Shown: one piece after another, positions 14,236-24,650 of the stretch
Layout: each line of letters begins with the position of its first letter
Numbering within the stretch: the first letter of the stretch is position 1
DNA from: Allium sativum
Taxonomy: Eukaryota; Streptophyta; Magnoliopsida; Asparagales; Amaryllidaceae
Direction of reading: 5' to 3'
NCBI GenBank assembly: GCA_030737875.1
Contig: CM060922.1
Span: 316,921,456 to 316,985,455 of the forward strand
DNA length: 64,000 nt
Position numbers and translations under genes: made by a program
Notes under the pieces: generated by a model
What the model was told of the DNA's origin: nothing
Seen by the model: only the letters and a program-made list of their open reading frames with translations
Database searches by the model: none

Positions 14236-14735
14236 GTTGTTATGATTATGAGAAGGAGCTATTGGACGTCGAACTTTTTTTTACTGTTATGCCTTCATAT
14301 TCTTTGCGCAACTTTTTTTTACTGTTATGATTATGAGAAGGAGCGATTGGACGTCGAACTTATGATAAAAAGTTGCGGACAAATATGCAGCTATTCTTAA
14401 TATATGCATATATGTATGCAATTTTTTATCAAATAAACAGCAAAGCATATTATTTTACAAATATATTCATATTTCTATGCATAAATCTGGAATACTTGCA
14501 TATAAATATTCAGAAATTATTGTGTAAGATGTAGGAAAATATCTTTGATTTTTGCTGAACTTCTGAATAAAAGTTGCGGACAAATATGCAGCTATTTTTG
14601 ATATATGCATATATGTATGCAATTTTTTATCAAACAAACAGAAAAACATATTATTTTACAAATATATTCATATTTATATGCATATATTTGGAATACTTGC
14701 ATATAAATATTCAGAAATTATTGTTTTTGCTGAAT
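14236..14735 (+). repeat. Tandem duplications inside the MULE
   Basis: A segment with GAGAAGGAGC and TTGGACGTCGAACTT occurs at about 14250-14277 and again at about 14335-14362. A longer unit starting AAAAGTTGCGGACAAATATG occurs at 14367 and 14569, a 202-bp period, with most bases identical. Repeated ATATGCATATATGTATGC blocks lie in each unit. Confidence 0.75.
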
Positions 14736-15677
14736 TGTACGCATGTATTTATATTATTTTGAAGCAGTGTTTGTAATTTAGGTTACTACACATTAAGCTT
14801 ATTAATGTTGTTTTTTTTTTTTTTGATAACAGTGTTCCGGTGGATATTGGTGTAGTGGTGTTGTTGAAGCTTGGTCCTCCATCCTTTTCCAAATAATTGA
14901 AATCTGTAGTTGTTTCTACAGAGACTACTAGATGTGGTTTGCGCAATAAGCTGGGTCTTAACAAAATTATTTGTTTTTCAAAAGACCATCATCTCTGCTT
15001 TGTAAATGTTCTGTAATTTTTGATGTAGTACATGTAAATGTGGTCTGTACTAATTTTTTGATGTGGTACATGTAAATGTTATGAAAATTTTCATGTAAGT
15101 ATGCACATATTTCTGTTATTTGCGTATATATATACATCTTGTTAAAATCATATGTATTTATTTTTTTGTCATTTCGTTTGTTTCAGCAATTATGCAGTAC
15201 AGTTCTGTATATGTATGCAATTATTTCACTTTTTTGCATAAATGTATGCAATTTTCGTAAAAATCAAAACTTAAAAAAAAAATTGTAGTCACTACATTCA
15301 AGTAAGAATTTATTTATGTATAATATTAATATATGTATGCAATTATTTTACTAAGTTGCATAAATGTATGCAATTTTACATAATATTTGAATTTAATTTT
15401 CCAGTTTTTCGTTAAAAAAAAAAAAAAAATTGTTGGAATGATTGACGGTTTTCCAAAATTGTAGGATTAGATTTTTGAGCGAGATTATAGGAGCCATGGA
15501 CTGAGTAAATGAGGACAAGTAGTTGTTGGAAGGTTTTTTAGGTGCATAAGGGTAGATCAGGAATTTTTTTAGTGGAAATTCAAAAATAGGGATGTATTTT
15601 ATAAGTTTTTTATCACCGGTTTTTTTTTATATTTTGAAACTTAATAGGGACCTGTAAAAAACGCACCCTAACCAATA

Positions 15678-16562
15678 AGCTATGTGTGGACCGTCCCTGA
15701 ACATCCAAGGATTCGCCGGCGTCCGAACCCTGAGGCATTTGCTAGAGTGTCTCAAAGCCGGAGAGGATGATCCCTTTCCTCGACTCATGACGGAATTCCA
15801 ATTTCCAATACGAGACATTTCGGTTTTGATTGTAGAGCCTAAAATTGGCGACATGATAGATGGTACCCATGCCGCCTATGATTGATACATTTATATTTGA
15901 AGTTGTTTTAATACACTTTACACTATAATAGTATCAAAATGATTTATTTTAAATGTATCAAGCATTATTTGGCTATTATAAGGTAAAACCCTATCCTCCG
16001 GCTTGCGTTGCATTATGTGATAGGACCTCGGTCTTATAATAGCTTCATTTTTTCAAAAAGCATTGCGCTGTTTGTAACTGTTTATGCACTAGTATCCTTG
16101 GGAAGAAACCCGTTCCTCGTTATATGGCGTGGTCCCTTGATTTGCTGAACTTTAAGAATCAAATTAATAACTGTTTTAGTTCTCACACCAGTCACATAAC
16201 TGACCTGGATTTTATTGTTTTAACCTAAACTCTGGGTGCCCTTATTTTCACCGGGCAGCTAGTAGTTGGGTTTTGCAGATATTATATTCACAGGATCCTG
16301 GTTTACAGCTGGAATGATGTTCGGAAAGCTCTATATCGGTATATCTCCTTCAGTTGTGTTTTGTATTATTTTCCGCTGCATTGTAATTTGTAAATCTCTG
16401 ATATGTATCAAATGTATATTATTTGTTTATACTCTGTATATTCTTGTACTCTGATGTGGATTGTTGTAATAAGCAATGAAATGTTCTTCTGTTTGTGTTC
16501 TGATTTGTCGTGTTCTCCACTCAATCTGGGCTTTCCTTTACGGGGAAGTTTGGGTCGTGTTA
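15678..16562 (+). other. 3' end of LTR B, non-coding
   Basis: This resumes LTR B after the MULE. A 67-codon frame (15682-15885) is not recognised. The stretch near 16080-16135 (GCACTAG..., AAACCCGTTCCTCG) matches 50350-50400 in the 3' LTR of G. TTCCGCTGCATTGTA-type sequence (near 16370) precedes the LTR end here, as it also does near the ends of D and G, and may be the transcript end region. Confidence 0.5.
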
Positions 16563-16567
16563 GGATA

Positions 16568-19500
16568 TAAATATTTATTGCCATATTGTGAAATTTATTG
16601 TCATGCATGTATGTAGCTTACTTTTTCGTGTACATGTGAAACTAAATTTATGGATAGAAAAATAGAAATTTATGCAGGCATTTAATAACGTGTGAAAGCA
16701 AGTTATTGCCATTATATCTTTATTTTGTTCTTTCCTTAATGCCGAGCATTTCATGGTATATGTATGAAACAAAGGATGACTATGTATAAATCTCTACGCA
16801 TGAAGCATACTGTTGTGGCACTTGGCATTAATGTTTCATGCACATGGACCATAATAATAAAAAAATATCGCATGGCTGAAATTGAAAATAATGTTTTCCT
16901 ATAAATAACATTCTCCTTGAAACCAAAATCTTTTGTTCTTTTGTTTCTGTAGCTGCCTCACTTTTTTTTATTCATAAGAAAATGGCCACCTTCATCCAAT
17001 CTTTGAGTAATTATATAAAATTCACCTCTTTGTGAAATCAACTCATTTTTGATTCGTTACAATCATGTTTCCAGGATCTCCTCATCCTTAGTCATAGATT
17101 TCGGGTTCAACGATATCAGGTTTGGGCCCATTTTGTTCCAGTGAATATAGGGTTGCAGTTTGGGAGTGACACAGTGATTGATTCGCGTTTTGGATGTCAT
17201 ATTCGAGATCGTAGGAGAGATAGCAACTCGTCTTCAAATTTTGGTTCAATTTACTAAAATTTTATGTTGCTACTTATGAGGTGCAACGTGCGTAGGGTTT
17301 GGGGATGGGATTATTTTTGGTGATGTAGAGATCGAAGTTGTGGTGATGGTGGGGATGTATTTGAGAAGAGAAGTTTAATGGTGCAATCGGTTCGGTCTTT
17401 CGTTGAGTGAATAGGGAGAGATGTAGGAGAGAGGTTGCGATTTTATTTTCCATGAACGTGGAGTTTCCTGTAACGTGAGTTTGAGAAGGAAAGGAAAGAA
17501 GGGATGGCATGGCATTGTGTTATTAGGTAAGGATTTTATTTATTTATTTTATATGTAATTCAATTTCAAACGATAAAACATGTATAACTCTCACATACTA
17601 ATTCAAAATGATGCATGGTTGGATCCGTTGGAAACGTATCAACGAGTTCTTCGTGATGACACTGATTTGGACTGATTCTAAGACCGTTGAATTTTGGGCT
17701 AAGATTTGGATTTCAACCGCATTCAGAATCAAAGGTAAGTGATTAAACCCACTCACATCTAACTAAAATATTTGATTATTAGTTAAATTAAATTCATGTC
17801 ATGATATGATTGTATTGTTTGCTGTTTGATTGTTTAAATTGCATATTTATGTTAAATCTGCATAGACTATATAATTTAATTTAACTGTTATATAATTTGT
17901 ACTGCTATAGATTAATTTCTAGTTATAAAAAAACTTATACCTGATGAATAGTAACTGATATTATTGAACTGTTCAGATGTGTTGATTTTGATGTATGCCA
18001 TGAATTTATATATTTAATGTGTAAATATGTAATCCATGTTGTTGTTTTTTTGGGCAAGGCACGTAATCCATCTTGTTATCGACATTGTTTATATAAGTTA
18101 TTGATTTTTGCTGATTTATCCCAACCATTATCCTAGGTGTTACGGGCATCAAATAAACCCGGGATTAATCACTAAAATGAATTAAGGACGTAGGTTGAAA
18201 TGATAAATACCTATGACCTTGATTTGGATTGAAATGATATATATCCTTTCCCAAATATTAAAATTAAATTTAAAGTACTACTTGGTCATAGGATAGAAAA
18301 TTATATACAGACATTAGTTGGTTAAACAAAAATTGTTTTAACCTTAAATTTTGGGAATAATGTTTTAAAGACAAAATAAATGACATTATTAATCGTTTTT
18401 CTTTAAAAATTGGAATTTGAGCTTTGGAATTAAAGTTTTCAATTTTAATAGAATTCGTAAGTGTGGATAACTGAAGTTAAACTGAATTAAATATGAACTA
18501 AATTTATCAAAATTGAATTGTTTACCTATCTTTGATATTACTTTTAATCAACCTGGTTTGTAGTAGTAATTGAACCGTAAACTCGAGATTTTATAAACGA
18601 ATAATTCAAAGTGAGAATTATAATCGAAATTTAATTATTAAATCGGATTATTAAATCGAATTGTTGAAATCGAACTGTTGAACCGAATTGAATATGAATG
18701 GGAAGTCAAATATTTTTAAATTAAGATATCGAAATTTAGTTGAATTGATTTGAAACTGAAATATGATTTCCTGTTTGGTTAAATTTTGAGGATATGATCC
18801 TAATTCCATCTATAACATTTTAAACCATTTTATACAATATTTTATGATAATTATTTTCTATATAAACTATTTTATTTTAACTTATTTACATTAATTATTA
18901 TAAATAAACTATTTTAATAGTCAACTATAAATTTTGATAATTCTATTTTATATATAACTATTTATCTCAAACCTTTCCAAAATTATATATAAACTATTTT
19001 ATTAAACTTTTCAACTATTTTAAATATTTAAAATATTTTAAGATTGGGATTGTTTCGAGATTTAAATTAGTTTAAATGGAGATTTATTTATCATATATAT
19101 TCTATCTTGAATATTGAAATGAATTTTAAGAAGAAAAAATGATATTTTCAATATGAAGTATGAACACCTTTGAAATGTAAAAGAACCGACCGGTGTGAAA
19201 ACTGAAAACGTTTGGTTGTTAAAGAGACCGGGATCGGATATTGTTATACTCTCTGCCAATAACGAAAACCAATTTAACAACTATGTACGTGGCAGACTTC
19301 CAAAATGAAGATGAATGGATTTAGAGGCGATTACTGGATTTGAAGAAAGAGAATGATGATGGATAGCCTTGACCTTTGGGTCGTAATCAAAATGACTAAA
19401 ACAGGAGCCATACCCAGGTTAACGTGAGCTAGCTCCTCTTAGCAGACATGCTTCTTCGATACCATATATATTACTTTTTGATTGATTGGTGCCTTTGATT

Positions 19501-20310
19501 TTAGGAGTATTGTCTGGGGTGGGCAGTAGTCGTGGCTATGAGTTACCACTGGCCTGGGTCCGCAATCCGGTGGAATTATACTGATGGGTATTGCCTCGAT
19601 GCCTTGTCATATTTATCCTGATCGAGCCCCGTACGACTTTGATTTGTACCATACCTATGGAGTGCCCTCTGATAGCCACTACGTACTGTGGATTTCACGG
19701 TATCTGTATAGACTATGGTAATATAAAAGGTGTAAGGGTAAAAATGTAATCCCGCTTACGCTATTTTAGTATTTTATATTTAATCAGACACTATTATAAT
19801 AGCGTATTGTATTATATAGTATCTAGTTTAACGGATCCTTAGGAGATGGAAATTCCCGTAACATCTCTTAAGTTATTGCACGCATATTATCGCATGAATT
19901 TGATTTAACTAATATGAGAATATTAGTTCTGATCCTAGTAGTTTTGTCTTTTCATTTGTGCTCGGGTCAGCCTGAGTTTTCAGTTATTGAAGACAACGTT
20001 ATGAAGATGAATATGGAGCTCAGCAGATGTATTTATTATTATTACTCCGCTGCAAATATTGGTATGTTTATTATAGTTAACTCTGATAATCGCTGTAAGA
20101 ATATAATCAAATGTATGCTTTAACAGCTTCATGAACTATTATTTAATTATTACATTTTGTCCTTCCGCTGCGAGATTCTGTGTTTGTTTTTCTTCTTGTT
20201 CTCTTCTTTTTCTTATATAAATCCCAATAACTATCCGTAATTTTGATTCGTTTATGTCGATATTTTAGGATCATTGTCGATTTGAACGGTCAAAAATCCC
20301 AGATGTTACA
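16568..20310 (+). other. Right part of LTR A, non-coding
   Basis: AT-rich LTR sequence with only short frames. One of these (19914-20123) starts with a hydrophobic leader-like peptide, MRILVLILVVLSFHLCSG, but it is short, lies in the LTR tail and has no support. I see no genes. Confidence 0.5.
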
Positions 20311-20328
20311 TTGTTTTAGAATTCAATT

Positions 20329-20700
20329 CACTACACCAAAAAAGTCCTTTGGTAGCGTTTGAAAAACGCTACCAAAACTTTTAGTAGCGTTTTAATAAAT
20401 GCTACTACAGGTCCCGCAACTAAAAGTCCGGATTTTTTGGTTGCGTTTTGACAAACGCTACCATATGACTAACATAGTTGCGTTTTTCAAATGCTACTGA
20501 AGAACTGTACGTGGATCAGTAGTTGCGTTTCTCAAACGCTACTGAAGGCTACGCATGGGTCATCTATTTACTTTTCTGTAGCGTCTATTTTGTGCCACTA
20601 AAAATTCAGATGGTATGTCACATTTGTTTCTTAGCATTTCTAAATCGCTACTAAAAGGTATTGATTTTTTGTAACATATTTTAAATGCTACTATACACCG
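20329..20700. repeat. CACTA left terminus and subterminal repeats
   Basis: After the CACTACACCAAAAAAG tip, GTAGCGTTT or GTTGCGTTT alternates with AAACGCTACC or AAATGCTACT at least six times, often as snap-back pairs (for example 20351-20373 and 20445-20463). In CACTA families such repeats are bound by the element's own DNA-binding protein. That role is from family knowledge. Confidence 0.75.
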
Positions 20701-21023
20701 TTAATAGCTTTAAATTATTTCTAGCAACTAGTTATATAATAGCCATATTAAAATCAGCAACGATCGTATAAAAGTCTGATTTAAAAGAACAATCAATCAG
20801 CAATATAATTATCATATTCAAATAGCTGAAAACACATTAATCACATAAGTATTTTCCATGACCATTTAAATAATAGTTATTTGACAAAATTAGCAAGTTC
20901 ACATACTACAAGCATTTATAAACAAATACCACGATACACACAACAATTAAAGTCATATCCAATGTTGCTGATGGTCTTCACTCTATGAAAATTACCTGTA
21001 GACAATATTAATTGGTTATTATT

Positions 21024-21073
<50 letters not shown>

Positions 21074-21223
21074 AAGCGGCTGTTAAGCCACAAAATTAGA
21101 CACAAATTTACATACACAAAATCTGGACCACAAGATTTGTTTGTCTTTATGTATGAGGTGTAATTCATAGGTAGATCTAATGATTTAAATTTTTTGTGTT
21201 TAATTTTGTGTTCTTTTAGACTT

Positions 21224-21302
<79 letters not shown>

Positions 21303-22167
21303 ATGTTACACTGTTTAGGGTGCTATTGATTCTATTGCAAATAAAATACTGTAAACGGTGCATATAATTAAAGCAAACTTGATTATAATGTACAGGTTCC
21401 CTGATTGAGCTAACTGCAAGACTAGGTAGACTTTAAAAAGTGAAAACTTATTACAGGTATAAAATTACACTGTTTAGGGTGCTATTGATCCTATTGCAAA
21501 TAAAATACTGTAAACAGTGCATATAATTAAATCAAACTTGGTTATTATGTACAGGTTCCCTGATTGAGCTAATAGCAAGACTAGGTAGACTTTAAAAAGT
21601 GAAAACTTATTACAAGTATAAAATTTAAAAGTGCGCAAATACAAATTCTAACTTTGTACCAAGCACTTTAAAATTCCAAGAATACACAATTTAAACATAA
21701 AAAGTTTCAAGTGAGCCTATTTTATGATAAGCTTCCAAACAAATCTATTATGACAATAATATGTATTCTTTCTACATGCCTAGATCAGTTTTAAGGAAAA
21801 ATAATAAATCCATTGAAGAAGCAGATAACTAAAGGTTAATCACATTTTCTAAAGCTTTTTATATGTAAAATTATAAAATTACAAATCTGTTGCATTTGTC
21901 AAATCACTCTAAGCATGTAGCTTTAAACTTCAAAAGATATATGTACTTTTAAACATGCGATCATGTTGCTTTGAGACATGTACAACCAACTTTGGTCAAA
22001 ATAGGGTTATCTGGTCAAAATATTTGAACGCCAACGGAAGAACATTTATAAAAGCATGTACAACCACTCTGGTCAAAATAGGGCAATCGGCTAATTCATA
22101 ATATCACTACTTTTTCTGTCTGTCTGGCTTGGTTAGCTTAGTTAATTCATTATTATTATTATTGTTA

Positions 22168-22201
<34 letters not shown>

Positions 22202-24217
22202 AACTCAATTAACTCAAGTATATTATAATTTTTATAAACTCGGTAAATTTCTATAAACTTAGTTAATTCATAATCATCATCATTGTTGATATCTATAAAA
22301 CTTTGTTAACTTAGTTGTGCTATTATTATTTATAAAACTTAGTTAACTTAGTTAATTTTCTAAAACTTGTTTAATTTTAACAGAACTTAGTTAATTTTTA
22401 TCCACTTAGTAAACTTAGTTAAAAAAAATTATTACTAAAACTTAATTAATTTAATTATTTTAATTATAAACTTAGTTAATTTTTATAAACTTAATTATTT
22501 TTTATAAACCTAGTTAATTTATCATTATCATCATCTTCAATATTATATATAAAAAATTGTTAAATTAGTTAACTTAAAGTTAGTTGACTTTATAAAACCT
22601 GAGTAATTTTAATAAAACTTAGCAAAAATGATAGAACTACCATAAACTATTTATACTTTCAATTATTCGAATGTATACCATGATCTGTTAACTACTGAGT
22701 TAGAAATTGAAATTAAACGTGAAATTCATATAAAATGAGGTATGAATATCCAATATTTCTTGAAGTTATTCTAACTGGGAAATAATTTAGAACCTCAAGG
22801 TGTAAACTTACTTTAATACATCCCCCAACCGCTAAAGTTATTCTAACAGTGGATGTTAACAATTGAGAATATAAATTTAAAACCTAATAATTATATAAGA
22901 AGTAGTTTTAAATAATTTTAGTAAATGATTACCAGTTATCATAATCTTGGTTGCCTGTCGATACAATAATTAATCATCATCTGCATAATCTCCATGTCGG
23001 TCTGGTCTAATCATATTTCCAGCTGAATAAAGGAAAAAAATTACTTAAAGGGAGATTCATCACTGAATTAACCAAAGAAACACTAACCTTTGCCCAATTT
23101 TCGTCCACTGCATCCAACCACATATCCTGCAAACTTTGGTCAATTTTTATTCTGTTATGACTTTACCATTAAAGCATTCTGCAATATCATCAAAGCCATT
23201 TGCTAGCAGTCTCCTCTTATCAGCAACCATACACTCCTATAATTCATACATAACAATTTCCCTCTACATTATCAACAACCGTACACTACACACAAACCAA
23301 CATCACTACACATAAATCAATACTCAAACACCAACAACTAGCCTACACCATAGCAACTGTGCACATCAGCTACAACTTCCTCAACTGTCATAACAACCTC
23401 CATCCCCCCTGCCTTCATCACCTCTAAACATATGCAATACTTTTCCATTTCCTACAGACTTCAACTTTTGTCCATACCACAAAACTGTCTCTCCGTAGTC
23501 ACTAGTACTTAATTGCACCAATCTTTACCAAAATTTTCAAACTCATAGCAACTCCACTCGAACTCATTCGACCATACAACCTTCTCACTTCAAACAGAAC
23601 TTCAACTGCTCCTTATTCTCATGCACCACAAAATCTGCATCGTAATAGCATAACCGCTTTCTGCAACCAACCTTCACTAAACACAATCCTATAAAAACAC
23701 TCTATGCAGCACACAGGATTCAACTGAGCTATCGAATGGTCCAACTAAGGCATAAGAGGGAGTTTCTATTTTAACATATGTGTCTTTAAGGTAAGGGGAA
23801 ATGCCAAAAGTAAGCATGCTGGCAAATTTTATTCATCTACATTTGAAAAACTATGATTCCTGCTAAATTTAATGGCTACAAAAATAAACACCTTAAGGTT
23901 GACGAAAAACTAGTGTTAAAAGCACCGATTAATTGGATAGAATAGAATATTGTAAAGAGATAACCTTTGCATTATCCAACTAAATGCCAGTAAGATGTTT
24001 AAATAGGTAAGGACTATCATCTCATGGTCTTTGGTGTAAGGATTTTGCAAGAAGAATTGAGCTGAACCGCTCATGACTCTTCCATGCGTTCTGATGTTCT
24101 GCAACCGTTTGTGCAAACTAAGTCAATATCCTGCAAATAGAATGTATTTTACGATGATAGTAATAAAGCACTACCCATAATGTGGAAGCTTTATCCATGT
24201 CCTGCATATTTAGTTAC
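20700..24217. other. CACTA interior without recognised genes
   Basis: This holds an (AT)n run (21031-21071), a (TC)n(TA)n run (21227-21299), a 159-bp tandem duplication (21307-21624), an (ATT)n run (22149-22200), and a loose repeat of ACTTAGTTAATTTTTATAA-like units (22240-22640). From 23000 to 23700 the strand is C/A-rich with short frames. No protein match was seen. Confidence 0.5.
21307..21624. repeat. 159-bp direct tandem duplication
   Basis: Two adjacent copies both begin TACACTGTTTAGGGTGCTAT (21307 and 21466) and end near ...GTATAAAAT. They differ at only a handful of bases, so the duplication is fairly recent compared with the surrounding decay. Confidence 0.85.
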
Positions 24218-24650
24218 CATATTGTGTTCCACAGCCTTCTCTCTAGTTCTGGATAATTCAAGGAGCATTTCTATTTCAAGTTGGCACCAATTAAGATAAA
24301 ACTAACAGACATATAAATAGAACGTACAAATATATATATTTACAAGCATAAATCTCACCATACCGTGTTCCAGACCCTTGACATCTTGGAACAGAAGCCA
24401 GGGTTTCTCTAACAGTCGTTTCACCAATATGAATATCATTTTGACTAATGTATGCAGCAGTTCTCTCTAGAACAAACTCCTTCATTCCATGACCATTTAC
24501 AAGTGTGCTGAAAAGCGAATAGGTTTCACTAATTTTGCTGAATTGAATCTACATGCAAACCTTAAGGTCTGAATTAAGTCTCCTGGCTAGAGCCTGCTGA
24601 AAAGTTGTTTTTCCAGATGATGGGGGACCTAGTAGCAAAGTCATCCTTCC
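24218..24650 (-). pseudogene. ABCG/PDR-type transporter fragment (three exons)
   Basis: Exon a (24561-24650) reads [16 protein letters not shown], the Walker A ATP-binding loop of the first nucleotide-binding domain of plant PDR (full-size ABCG) transporters, then ...NSDLK. Exon b (24359-24507) reads NGHGMKEF... then [33 protein letters not shown], colinear with the family. Exon c (24218-24270) reads EMLLELSRTREKA. GT donors follow each exon and AG acceptors precede b and c. Intron a-b is only 53 bp, too short for normal plant splicing. Family knowledge: intact proteins are about 1,400 residues of plasma membrane; here fewer than 100 residues survive, with changes such as ASVPRCQ for the usual AFSARCQ. 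It is a genomic capture that kept introns, not a working gene. Confidence 0.88.

Larger units (their letters stand above)
13555..15668 (+). mobile_element. Non-autonomous MULE (Mutator-like element), 2.1 kb
   Basis: The element is bounded by a perfect 9-bp duplication TAACCAATA at 13546-13554 and 15669-15677, the length typical of Mutator-like elements. The imperfect terminal inverted repeats share GTCCCTATT and TTTCAAA blocks (5' near 13576-13591, 3' near 15629-15652). It contains no transposase. It carries a gene-like segment starting with an ATG at 13770 and a large AT-rich tandem duplication, so it resembles a Pack-MULE. It sits inside LTR B, whose sequence resumes at 15678. Orientation is assigned from the ATG segment only. 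Confidence 0.75.
7955..16562 (+). mobile_element. Solo LTR B (very long), interrupted by a MULE
   Basis: B starts TGTAACAACTCGG and is flanked by an exact 5-bp duplication, GGATA at 7950-7954 and 16563-16567. It ends GGGTCGTGTTA, apparently having lost the final CA. Without the MULE it is about 6.5 kb, unusually long for an LTR. Long stretches match the 5' LTR of G: 10041 onward matches 39597 onward, and 10870-13229 matches 40380-42009. The 3' part around 16080-16135 matches the tail of G's 3' LTR around 50350-50400. B contains a duplicated hairpin module (12113-12243 and 13091-13229) and a C-rich island. No gag-pol coding is visible. Confidence 0.65.
7100..20310 (+). mobile_element. Solo LTR A, interrupted by B
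   Basis: The left end is TTTAACATCCCG, a one-base variant of the TGTAAC start. The right end is CAGATGTTACA. Flanks are TTATT (7095-7099) and TTGTT (20311-20315), a 4-of-5 target duplication. Without nested B the unit is about 4.6 kb (7100-7954 plus 16568-20310). Its last bases, a CGGTCAAAAA segment then the GTTACA end, match the end of solo LTR D at 62644, so A and D are related LTRs. There is no primer site, coding region or second LTR, so a solo LTR formed by recombination is the simplest reading. Confidence 0.6.

Noticed and set aside
15682..15885. 67-codon frame of balanced composition in LTR B
   Set aside because: Checked for gag-like or host-gene motifs and found none. It is short and lies inside a solo LTR.
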